Assembly (NCBI RefSeq): GCF_907177275.1
Contig: NZ_CAJSLV010000045.1
Coordinates: 62,001 to 126,000, forward strand
Length of the DNA stretch: 64,000 nucleotides
Direction: 5' to 3'
Source: Actinacidiphila cocklensis
GTDB taxonomy: Bacteria > Actinomycetota > Actinomycetes > Streptomycetales > Streptomycetaceae
In this document: positions 57,488-64,000 of the stretch, piece after piece
Numbering within the stretch: position 1 is the first letter of the stretch
Layout: every line of letters begins with the position of its first letter
The notes under the pieces: generated by a model
Told to the model about the DNA's origin: nothing
What the model saw: only the letters and a program-made list of their open reading frames with translations
Database searches by the model: none
Position numbers and translations under genes: made by a program

Positions 57488-58146
57488 CCGTCCTCCCGGG
57501 CGGTGTCGGCCAGCGCCGCGATCAGCAGCGCCGACGAGGTGGCCCCGGGGTCCTGGTGGCCGATGCTGCGCTCACCCAGATAGCTCGCCCGGCCCTTGCG
57601 CGCCCGCAGCGGGATGGTCGCCTTCGCGCCCTCGTCGGCCGCGGCAGCCGCCGCCGCGAGCGCGTCCGCCGCCCCGCCGCCCGCGTCCAGCGCGCCGGTC
57701 AGCGCGTCCAGGGCCGGCAGCAGCGCGTCCAGCATGGTCTTGTCGCCCGGCACGGCGCCGCCCAGCGCCGCCACACCGTCGACCCCGGCGCGCAGCCCGT
57801 CGCGCAGCCGGGCGGCCGGCACCGCCTGCTCCTCGCCGAGGTCCTTGCCCGCCCGCCGCAGCAGCGTGCCGTACAGCGGCCCCGAGGCGCCGCCGACCGT
57901 GCTGATCAGGGTGCGCCCGACGAGCACCAGCACACCGCCGGGAGTCTGCGGCGGCTCCTGCTCGACCGCCGTGCGCGCGGCCAGGAAGCCGCGCCGCATG
58001 TTCGTACCGTGGTCGGCGTCGCCGATGGGGGAGTCCAGCTCGGTCAGCCGGGACGCCTCGCGTTCCATCACGGAGGCGGCCGTGTCCAGCCAGCGGCGCA
58101 GGAAGGCCGCATCGACCGGCGCCTCGGGGTCGGGGGTTGCGTTCAT
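57484..58146 (-). CDS. dhaL: Dihydroxyacetone kinase ADP-binding subunit DhaL
   Basis: 220 residues, all-helical DhaL fold. The Mg/ADP-binding motif is PIGDADHGTNMRRGF (residues about 41-55), and the Gly/Ser-rich cap GGASGPLYGTLLRRAG and DKTMLDALLPALDAL are present, with ATIPLRARKGRASYLGERSIGHQDPGATS at the end in segments. It carries a tightly bound ADP that is phosphorylated by DhaM. Its stop overlaps the dhaM start (ATGA), so these two are coupled, while dhaK lies 103 bp upstream beyond a hairpin. Confidence 0.95.
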   Translation of the reverse strand: MNATPDPEAPVDAAFLRRWLDTAASVMEREASRLTELDSPIGDADHGTNMRRGFLAARTAVEQEPPQTPGGVLVLVGRTLISTVGGASGPLYGTLLRRAGKDLGEEQAVPAARLRDGLRAGVDGVAALGGAVPGDKTMLDALLPALDALTGALDAGGGAADALAAAAAAADEGAKATIPLRARKGRASYLGERSIGHQDPGATSSALLIAALADTAREDG

Positions 58147-58165
58147 CGCGGTTCGCGCGGTCCTC

Positions 58166-58204
58166 TCGCCGGTGGTACGGGATATTCGCCGGTGGTACGG
58201 GATA
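58166..58204. repeat. 20-bp-period direct repeats in the dhaK-dhaL gap
   Basis: TCGCCGGTGGTACGGGATA occurs at 58166-58184 and again at 58186-58204. Located 20-58 nt upstream of the dhaL start, where a promoter or regulatory site would be expected. Confidence 0.6.
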
Positions 58205-58214
58205 GGTGCCGGTG

Positions 58215-58242
58215 CGCCGGCGGCCCGGGTGGGCCGCCGGCG
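58215..58242 (-). terminator. 12-bp perfect hairpin inside the dha operon
   Basis: CGCCGGCGGCCC (58215-58226) and GGGCCGCCGGCG (58231-58242), loop GGGT. It begins 8 nt beyond the dhaK stop and precedes dhaL, so it may attenuate read-through or stabilise the dhaK transcript. Confidence 0.6.
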
Positions 58243-58249
58243 GCCGGAG

Positions 58250-59242
58250 TCAGCAGCCCCAGCGCAGGCCGGGGGTCGAGACCGGGGCGTCCCACAGCCG
58301 CAGCAGCTCCTCGTCGACCTGGCAGATCGTCACCGACGCACCCGCCATGTCCAGCGACGTCACGTAGTTGCCGACCAGTGTGCGGGCCACGGGTATGCGC
58401 CGCTCGGCCAGCGCCCGCTGGACCTCGGCGTTGAACCCGTACAGCTCCAGCAGCGGGGTCGCGCCCATGCCGTTGACCAGGACCAGCACGGGGCCGTCCG
58501 GGTTGAGGTCGGAGACCACCGCCTCGACGGTGACGTCGGCGATCTCGCCCGAGGTCATCATGGCCCGCCGCTCCCGGCCCGGTTCGCCGTGGATGCCGAC
58601 GCCCAGCTCCAGCTCGCCGTCGGGCAGGTCGAAGGTCGGGCCGCCCTTGGCCGGGGTGCTGCACGCGCTGAGCGCCACCCCGAAGCTCCTGGACGCCGAG
58701 TTGACCTGCCGGGCCAGTGCCGCCACCCGGTCGAGGGGAGCCCCCTCCTCCGCGGCGGCGCCGGCGATCTTCTCGACGAAGAGCGTCGCGCCCGTACCGC
58801 GCCGGCCGGCGGTGTAGAGGCTGTCGGTCACGGCCACGTCGTCGTCCACCAGGACGCTGACGACCTGCACGCCCTCGTCCTCGGCCAGCTCGGCGGCCAT
58901 CTGGAAGTTCAGCACGTCACCGGTGTAGTTCTTCACGATGAAGAGCACCCCGGCGCCGCTGTCGACGGCGGCGGCCGCCCGTACCATCTGGTCGGGCACC
59001 GGGGAGGTGAAGACCTCACCGGGGCAGGCCGCGTCCAGCATGCCCTTGCCGACGAAACCGCCGTGCAGCGGCTCGTGCCCCGACCCTCCGCCGGAGACCA
59101 GCCCGACCTTGCCCTCGTAGGGGGCGCCACGCCGTACGATCACGCGGCGCTCGATATCGACGGTCAGCTCGGGATGTGCGGCGGCGAAACCGCGCAGCGC
59201 ATCGGCGACGACGTTCTCGGCGACGTTGATCAGCATCTTCAT
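58250..59242 (-). CDS. dhaK: Dihydroxyacetone kinase substrate-binding subunit DhaK
   Basis: 330 residues, normal length. VSGGGSGHEPLHGGFVGKGMLDAACPG at residues about 40-66 (shown as SGGGSGHEPLHGGFVG then KGMLDAA), and the His that covalently binds dihydroxyacetone is His218 in LGVGIHGEPG, exactly the position known from E. coli DhaK. Asp for catalysis lies in VLVDDDVAV. With DhaL and DhaM it makes dihydroxyacetone phosphate from dihydroxyacetone using PEP. GGGAG lies 6 nt before the ATG at 59242. Confidence 0.96.
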   Translation of the reverse strand: MKMLINVAENVVADALRGFAAAHPELTVDIERRVIVRRGAPYEGKVGLVSGGGSGHEPLHGGFVGKGMLDAACPGEVFTSPVPDQMVRAAAAVDSGAGVLFIVKNYTGDVLNFQMAAELAEDEGVQVVSVLVDDDVAVTDSLYTAGRRGTGATLFVEKIAGAAAEEGAPLDRVAALARQVNSASRSFGVALSACSTPAKGGPTFDLPDGELELGVGIHGEPGRERRAMMTSGEIADVTVEAVVSDLNPDGPVLVLVNGMGATPLLELYGFNAEVQRALAERRIPVARTLVGNYVTSLDMAGASVTICQVDEELLRLWDAPVSTPGLRWGC

Positions 59243-59391
59243 CGGCTACTCCCGTCCGCAGGACTTATGGAGATCTCCAGACTACGTTTTCGGCGCCGAG
59301 CGGGCACCACGTGGGGCAGGAACGGGGTCCTGAGGCCCTGTCCCGCGGGGTGCCCCCGCGCCGTTACCGTGGGCCGCAGAAGGAGGCCGCG

Positions 59392-60255
59392 ATGCGCGAG
59401 GCTGACCCGGGGCTGTTCGGACCCGATTCGGTGACCTGGCAGGTGCACGCCGACCCGGTGATGTGGGTGGCCGGCATCAGGGCGCTGTACCTCCAGGCCC
59501 TGCACCCGCAGGCGGTCCGCGGCGTCGTGCAGAACTCCGACTTCCGGCGGGACGCCTGGGGGCGGCTGCTGCGGACGGCGTCCTTCGTCGGCACGATCAC
59601 CTACGGCACCACCGCGGCCGCGGAGAAGGCCGGCGGCAGGGTCCGCGGCATCCACCGCAGGCTCGGGGCGACCGACCCCGACACCGGAGAGCGCTACGGC
59701 GTCGACGACCCCGCTCTGCTGCTGTGGGTGCACTGCGCCGAGATCGACTCGTACCTGCAGGTCGCCCGCCGATCCGGCTACCCGCTGACCGACGCGCAGG
59801 CCGACGCCTACGTGGACGAGCAGCGCGAGGCGGCCCGGCTGGTCGGCCTCGACCCCGCAGGCGTCCCGGCCGGCACCGGGGAGCTGGCCCGCTACTTCGA
59901 CACCGTACGGCCGCAGCTGGCGGCCACCCCCGAGTCGGACGAGGTCACCCGGTTCCTCAAGGCGCCGCCGGTGCCCTGGCCGCTGCTGCCGGCCCGGCTC
60001 GCGGTGTGGCAGGCGGTGGCCGGCACCGCCAGGGCCGCGCTGCCGCCGTGGGCGCACGAGCTGTACGGCCGGCCGGCGCCCTCGCGGGCCGCGGCAGACC
60101 GGCGGCTGCGTACGGCCGGCCGGGTGCTTCGCGCCGTGCCCGAGCGGCTGCGCTGGAAGCTGCCGCCCGGGCACATCCTGGGGGCCATGGACCGGCTCGG
60201 CCCAGGAAGCCGCCCCTCCGCGCACCGGCTGCGCCGGCCGCAGGCGCCGAGCTGA
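59392..60255 (+). CDS. MpaB-like oxygenase family protein (DUF2236)
   Basis: 287 residues. The DUF2236 start is clear: DSVTWQVHADPVMWVAGIR then ALYLQALHPQAVRGV (residues about 10-41), with the conserved His in QALHPQA thought to bind heme, and RTASFVGTITYGTT, LLLWVHCAEIDSYLQVA later (second His). Family members include the rubber oxygenase Lcp and MpaB, which cleave polyisoprene or side chains. No signal peptide is obvious. AAGGAGG (59380-59386) precedes ATG 59392. It stands alone; substrate unknown. Confidence 0.9.
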   Translation: MREADPGLFGPDSVTWQVHADPVMWVAGIRALYLQALHPQAVRGVVQNSDFRRDAWGRLLRTASFVGTITYGTTAAAEKAGGRVRGIHRRLGATDPDTGERYGVDDPALLLWVHCAEIDSYLQVARRSGYPLTDAQADAYVDEQREAARLVGLDPAGVPAGTGELARYFDTVRPQLAATPESDEVTRFLKAPPVPWPLLPARLAVWQAVAGTARAALPPWAHELYGRPAPSRAAADRRLRTAGRVLRAVPERLRWKLPPGHILGAMDRLGPGSRPSAHRLRRPQAPS

Positions 60256-60346
60256 GGCGTTATGCCCTGATGCGAGGTGCCGTGCGCCGCCCCGCGCGGC
60301 CATACTGGTGGCGGGGAAGCACCGAAGACCACGGGGGCGGCACGCG

Positions 60347-62581
60347 ATGGCGGCGGGACATCACGGGAACCACCAGGGACCGGGCGGCGCGGAGGAAGCG
60401 GAGCACAGCACCCTCATCCAGGGCCGCTACCGGCTGCACGAGCTGATCGGGCGCGGCGGCATGGGCGAGGTCTGGCGTGCCCTCGACGAGTCGCTGGGCC
60501 GCAGGGTCGCGGTGAAGTGCCTCAAGCCCGCGGGCCAGGCCAGGGACGCCGGGTTCACCCGCATCCTGCAGGAGCGCTTCCGCCGCGAGGCCAGGGTCGC
60601 GGCGGCGCTCCAGCACCGCGGCGTCACCGTCGTCCACGACTTCGGCGAGCACGACGGCGTGCTCTACCTGGTGATGGAACTGCTCGACGGCCGCAACCTG
60701 CTCCAGGTGCTGGACGACGCCCGCCGGCACCCGCTGCCCGTTCCCGACATCATCGACATCGCCGAGCAGGTCGCCGACGCGCTCGCGTACACCCACGCCC
60801 AGGGCATCGTCCACCGGGACCTGAAACCGGCCAACATCATCAGGCTCAGCGACGGTGCGGTGAAGATCTGCGACTTCGGCATCGCCAGGCTCGGCCACGA
60901 CATCGGCTTCACCTCCCGGCTGACCGGCACCGGCGTGGCCATGGGCACCCCGCACTACATGTCGCCCGAGCAGATCGGCGCGTCGGGTGAGGTCGACCAC
61001 CGCAGCGACCTGTACTCCCTGGGCTGCGTGCTCTACGAACTCGCCACCGGGGCGCCGCCGTTCGACCTCGGCGACACCTGGGCGATCCTGGTCGGCCACC
61101 GCGACAACGTGCCGGAGCCGCCGCGCGCCACGCGCCCCGAACTGCCGGTGGACCTGGAGCGCCTGATCCTCGACCTGCTCGCCAAGGCCCCGGACGACCG
61201 CCCGCAGGACGCCGCCGACGTCGGCGGCCGGCTCAAGGCGCTGCGGGCCGGCACGGGCAGCCCGCACACCGGAGCGGGTCCTGGGCCGGCCCGCGGCACC
61301 GCTGAACTGCCCGGCTGGGCACGGCAGTTGACCACGGGCAGCGCGGCGGCCTCCACCCGCTCCCGGCACACCGTCAACGCGCCGCGCCACGAGCTGACCG
61401 GCGCCTGGTCCACCCGCGCCCTGCAGGCGGGACCGCGCCCCGGCGTGCTCACCGAACTGGCCGACCGGCACGCCGAGGGCATCGACCTGGCCCGGGTCGG
61501 GAACTGGCGCCAGGCCTACGACCTGCACACCGCGGTGGCCGCCGCCCGCGACCACGCCCAGGGCACCGAGCACCCCGACACCCTCGCCAGCCGCTACGAG
61601 GCCGCGTACTGCCTGACCGGGCTCGGCCGTACGGAGGAGGCGCTCCAGCTCTACGCCTACGTCGGCGAGACCCGCGCCCGGGTGCTCGGCCCCGACCACC
61701 CCGACACGCTGGCCGCCCGGCACGAGGCGGCCTACGCCCTCGGCCTGCTCGGCCGGCACCTGGAGGCGCACCAGGAGTACGCGGAAGTGCTCGCCGCCCG
61801 GGTCCGCACCACGGGACCCGACCACCCCGACACCCTCCAGTGCAAGCACAACCTGGCCTTCAACCTCGGCCGGCTGGGCCGTACGGCGGAGGCGCACACC
61901 ATGGCGGTGGAGGTCGCCGAGGCGCGCACCAGGGTGCTCGGCGCGGAGCACCCGCAGACCCTCGTCACCCGCTTCGAGGTGGGCCACCTGCTCGGCGCGT
62001 CCCGCCGCTGGGCCGAGGCGCTCGACGTCTACCGCGACGTGGCCGCCGTCAGGACCCGGGTCCTCGGCCCCGGCCATCCCGACACCCTCGCGGTGGACTA
62101 CGAGATCGGCATCTGCCTGGGCCGCCTGGGCCGGAGCGCGGAGGCGCTGACGCTCTACGAGAACCTGGTCGAGGCCAGGACCAGGACCGCGGGCTCCACC
62201 GACGCCGAGACGCTGCGCGCCCGGCACGCGCTCGGCGTCAACCTCGGCCGGCTGGGCCACTGGGAGCGGGCGCTCGCCGAGGCCCGCGACGTGGCCGCCG
62301 TACGCGAACGGGTCCTCGGCCACGTGCACCCCGACACGCTGGTCAGCAAGCGGGAGATCGCCGTCGGCCTCGGCTGGCTGGGCCGCTGGTCCGGGGCGCT
62401 CACCGTCTACCACGAGGTCGCCGACGCCCGCGAGCAGGTGCTGGGACCCGCCCATCCCGACACCCTGACCAGCCGCAACGACGAGGCGCAGTGCCTGGAG
62501 CAGCTCGGCCGCAGCGCGGAGGCGCAGATCCTCTACGACCGGGTCGCCGCCCAGCAGCAGAACGGGCCGCAACGCCTGTGA
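60347..62581 (+). CDS. Cytosolic Ser/Thr protein kinase with eight TPR-type repeats
   Basis: 744 residues. Kinase domain about 28-290: P-loop GRGGMGEVWRA, catalytic Lys57 (VAVKCLK), HRD Asp158 (IVHRDLKPAN), DFG Asp176, APE as SPEQIG. A Gly/Pro/Thr-rich linker follows, then from about residue 385 eight repeats of exactly 42 residues, each with a HPDTL-like motif at a fixed point (codons at 61571, 61697, 61823, 61949, 62075, 62201, 62327, 62453). The repeats match kinesin-light-chain-type TPR. There is no TM helix, so the kinase is soluble and may use the repeats to hold partner proteins. ATG 60347; GTG 60308 is a longer alternative. Confidence 0.93.
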   Translation: MAAGHHGNHQGPGGAEEAEHSTLIQGRYRLHELIGRGGMGEVWRALDESLGRRVAVKCLKPAGQARDAGFTRILQERFRREARVAAALQHRGVTVVHDFGEHDGVLYLVMELLDGRNLLQVLDDARRHPLPVPDIIDIAEQVADALAYTHAQGIVHRDLKPANIIRLSDGAVKICDFGIARLGHDIGFTSRLTGTGVAMGTPHYMSPEQIGASGEVDHRSDLYSLGCVLYELATGAPPFDLGDTWAILVGHRDNVPEPPRATRPELPVDLERLILDLLAKAPDDRPQDAADVGGRLKALRAGTGSPHTGAGPGPARGTAELPGWARQLTTGSAAASTRSRHTVNAPRHELTGAWSTRALQAGPRPGVLTELADRHAEGIDLARVGNWRQAYDLHTAVAAARDHAQGTEHPDTLASRYEAAYCLTGLGRTEEALQLYAYVGETRARVLGPDHPDTLAARHEAAYALGLLGRHLEAHQEYAEVLAARVRTTGPDHPDTLQCKHNLAFNLGRLGRTAEAHTMAVEVAEARTRVLGAEHPQTLVTRFEVGHLLGASRRWAEALDVYRDVAAVRTRVLGPGHPDTLAVDYEIGICLGRLGRSAEALTLYENLVEARTRTAGSTDAETLRARHALGVNLGRLGHWERALAEARDVAAVRERVLGHVHPDTLVSKREIAVGLGWLGRWSGALTVYHEVADAREQVLGPAHPDTLTSRNDEAQCLEQLGRSAEAQILYDRVAAQQQNGPQRL

Positions 62582-62639
62582 CGCCGCGGCCCGGTTGGGC
62601 CGAGCGCGAACAGCCGTGCCCCGGCGCCGGGGTGCGCAC

Positions 62640-62645
62640 TACTGT
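62640..62645 (+). promoter_or_regulatory. -10 element of the 62.7-kb hydrolase gene (leaderless type)
   Basis: TACTGT ends 7 nt before ATG 62653; no Shine-Dalgarno. Confidence 0.45.
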
Positions 62646-62652
62646 CGCCGAC

Positions 62653-63351
62653 ATGAACGAGGTGCGGGAATACCAGGTCCACGGGGTGCGGCTGGTCTGC
62701 GAACTGGCCGGGCCTGCCGACGGTCCGCCGCTGCTGCTCCTGCACGCGCTCGGCGAGGACCGCGGGTCGTGGTCGGCGGTCGGCGGCGCGCTCGCCGCGG
62801 ACGGCTGGCGCACCATCGCGCCCGACCTGCGCGGCCACGGCGACAGCGACCACCCGGGCGACTACGCGTTCGAGGCGATGCGGGACGACGTCTTCGGGCT
62901 GCTCGACGCGATGGGCGTCCGCCGGGTCACGGTGGTGGCGCACTCGCTCGGCACGGTCGTCGCGTCGCTGGTCGCGATGGACCGGCCGGAGCTGGTGGAC
63001 CGGCTGGTCCTGGAGGAGGGTCCGCTGCCCTTCCCCGCCGACCCGCCCCGCCCCGAGGTCTCGGGACCCGGCCCCGAACCCGTGAGCTACGACTGGCGGG
63101 TCGTCGCCGAGGTGGCCCGGCAGCGCAATGCGCCGGCCGCGCGGCATTGGGACGGGCTCGCGGAGATCACCGCGCGGACGCTGATCATCGCCGGCGGCCC
63201 GCTCAGCCACCTCCGCCAGGACCAGCTGGCGCTGGTGGCCGAACGCATCCCGGACGCCCGCCTCACCACGATCGAGGCGGGCCACATGATCCACGACACG
63301 CGCCCCTCGGACTACCTCGCCGAAGTCCGCGCCTTCCTCCAGCCGGCCTAG
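62653..63351 (+). CDS. Alpha/beta hydrolase
   Basis: 232 residues. Oxyanion loop LLLHALGEDRGSW, nucleophile in VVAHSLGTVVAS (AHSLG), a replaced acid loop after IIAGGPLSHLRQDQL, and the terminal His in IEAGHMIHDTRPSDY. The cap domain is very short, so the protein is compact (usual members about 260-280). An esterase, lactonase or haloperoxidase-like activity is likely; the substrate is unknown. TAG stop lies at the foot of a perfect 7-bp hairpin. Confidence 0.92.
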   Translation: MNEVREYQVHGVRLVCELAGPADGPPLLLLHALGEDRGSWSAVGGALAADGWRTIAPDLRGHGDSDHPGDYAFEAMRDDVFGLLDAMGVRRVTVVAHSLGTVVASLVAMDRPELVDRLVLEEGPLPFPADPPRPEVSGPGPEPVSYDWRVVAEVARQRNAPAARHWDGLAEITARTLIIAGGPLSHLRQDQLALVAERIPDARLTTIEAGHMIHDTRPSDYLAEVRAFLQPA

Positions 63352-63367
63352 CCCCCTGCCGGGGGCT
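63350..63367 (+). terminator. Hairpin at the stop codon of the hydrolase gene
   Basis: AGCCCCC (63350-63356) and GGGGGCT (63361-63367), perfect 7-bp stem with loop TGCC. A second small hairpin GCCCGGT/ACCGGGC is at 63396-63414. Confidence 0.55.
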
Positions 63368-63410
63368 GCCCCTTGCGGGCGGCCTGCCATCTTTCGCCCG
63401 GTGGGCGACC

Positions 63411-63566
63411 GGGCTCGCAGCTCCCCGAGCCCCTGAAAACGCTCACCCTCTGCGCAGAGGGCAACCCCCCCCAGGGGCGCGGGGAACCGCGCGTCAAGCC
63501 ACGACGCGCCGGAGGATGCGAGCCCACCGCAAGGGGCAGTCACCCAGGGGCGCGGGGAACCGCGCG
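63411..63566. repeat. Streptomyces-type dispersed intergenic repeat, inverted and direct copies
   Basis: CCAGGGGCGCGGGGAACCGC (+GCG) occurs at 63471-63493 and again at 63544-63566. An inverted, less exact copy (GGGCTCGCAGCTCCCCGAGC..CCTG) lies at 63411-63436. This element is familiar from many Streptomyces intergenic regions. It fills the 216-bp convergent gap 63352-63567, where I see no gene. Confidence 0.6.
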
Positions 63567-63567
63567 G

Positions 63568-64000
63568 TCAGCTCACCACAGGCCAGGGCGCGGCCAGCGC
63601 ACCGGCAGGGTTGGCGCGGAAGACGGATTCGGCAGCGGCGGAGCCGAGTTCGTGGATGAGGCGGGGCCGCAAGGTGCGCAGGAGGTAGCCGGCCCCAGGC
63701 CCCCCGCCGGGGGACGTCGTGTCGGCGCCGAGCAGCAACTGGTCGGTGTGACCCGCCGCCGCGAGGGCGACAAGGCTGTCGACCAGCCACGCATCCGTCG
63801 CGTGATGCGCCCTGCTCGGCCCGTCGAAGGCGAGGTACGCCCCCGCGGCGGCCAGCTCCCGGTGCACCCCGGCGTCGGGGAACCGGTTGAGGTGCCCGAG
63901 CAGTACGCTGCGGGCCGGCACCCCGAGTTCACCGTGCAGCAGTCCGAGCACGTCGACCGCGGCCGTCCCCATCTCGTGGTGGACGCCGATCGGCGCCCCG
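63568..64000 (-). CDS. Phosphotriesterase-family amidohydrolase (5' end outside window)
   Basis: Only the C-terminal part is present (144 codons); the frame continues past the right edge with GAPIGVHHE before MGTAAVDVLG. The visible region matches the second half of a phosphotriesterase/lactonase TIM barrel: ELGVPARSVLLGHLNRF with the metal-ligand His, GAYLAFDGPSRAHHATD, and LLLGADTTSPGGGPGAGYLL with the catalytic Asp. Enzymes of this family hydrolyse lactones, phosphotriesters or sulfate esters. Start codon and metal-binding HxH motif lie outside the window. Confidence 0.88.
   Translation of the reverse strand, partial: GAPIGVHHEMGTAAVDVLGLLHGELGVPARSVLLGHLNRFPDAGVHRELAAAGAYLAFDGPSRAHHATDAWLVDSLVALAAAGHTDQLLLGADTTSPGGGPGAGYLLRTLRPRLIHELGSAAAESVFRANPAGALAAPWPVVS

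Noticed and set aside
60260..62572. 770-residue minus-strand open frame opposite the kinase
   Set aside because: Its apparent repeats mirror the TPR repeats of the kinase; no domain of its own.
1..64000. tRNA, rRNA or other structural RNA genes
   Set aside because: No gap shows a cloverleaf, CCA end or rRNA-like sequence; nearly all gaps are under 300 bp and hold only promoters, palindromes or hairpins.

Overview
The window is very GC-rich, coding-dense chromosomal DNA with almost every gene showing strong third-position GC. The gene content (a BTAD/NB-ARC regulator, DUF6421, DUF6643, DUF5134 and DUF4395 proteins, TerD, an F420-dependent reductase family member, a PTS-type dihydroxyacetone kinase, Rv1733c-like and MocR proteins) and the near absence of TTA codons point to Streptomyces or a close relative in the Streptomycetaceae. 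I see no rRNA, tRNA, CRISPR array, insertion sequence, integrase or replication origin. It looks like ordinary chromosomal core/near-core sequence, not an island. Both ends cut a gene: a large BTAD regulator on the left (minus strand) and a phosphotriesterase-like protein on the right (minus strand).

Layout. 1-8 kb: BTAD regulator, MauE-like membrane protein, TetR regulator, a leftward DUF5134 / M56 protease / HAD hydrolase group, a GNAT acetyltransferase and a GDPD phosphodiesterase. 8-12 kb: a translationally coupled DUF6421 / short-chain dehydrogenase / threonine-aldolase-like cluster followed by a small transglutaminase-like protein. 12-19.7 kb: PlsC acyltransferase, a divergent DUF4395/thioredoxin pair, etfBA, an HpcH/citrate-lyase-like aldolase, and a LacI regulator divergent from an ROK sugar kinase. 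19.7-34 kb: a 100-bp tandem repeat, then several transporter/regulator pairs (MFS/HxlR, MFS/MarR, MFS/ROK), a TmrB-like P-loop/NUDIX fusion, M20 dipeptidase, geranylgeranyl-reductase-like flavoprotein, F420-type reductase with divergent TetR, and a NarL-type two-component system. 34-43 kb: SHOCT protein, anti-sigma-factor-like ATPase, MocR regulator with divergent hydrolase, Tat-exported molybdopterin oxidoreductase with its cytochrome b, a GlnX-like membrane protein and a DeoR regulator. 43-54 kb: a lipase-like polytopic membrane protein carrying the one in-frame TTA codon I found, a beta-helix/CbxX-type AAA+ fusion, Rv1733c-like, MOSC, DUF6643, double TerD, an HpnB-like glycosyltransferase and an Asp/Glu racemase family protein. 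54-64 kb: O-antigen-ligase-like protein, NUDIX hydrolase, a truncated MFS remnant, the dhaKLM group, an MpaB-like oxygenase, a soluble Ser/Thr kinase with eight exactly spaced TPRs, an alpha/beta hydrolase and the partial phosphotriesterase.

Two patterns recur. First, many genes (about 18) have a TANNNT-like -10 hexamer 6-7 nt before the start codon and no Shine-Dalgarno sequence, which predicts leaderless transcripts; the clearest case is a bidirectional leaderless promoter between the MFS and ROK genes at 34.0 kb, where the two -10 elements are the same six base pairs read on opposite strands. Second, most convergent gene pairs are separated by near-perfect GC-rich hairpins, while divergent regulator/target pairs carry clear palindromes that are good operator candidates. 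The most unusual proteins are the beta-helix/AAA+ fusion and the TmrB/NUDIX fusion. I found no clear-cut wholly new multi-gene system; the best candidate for an undercharacterised pathway is the coupled DUF6421/SDR/aldolase cluster.
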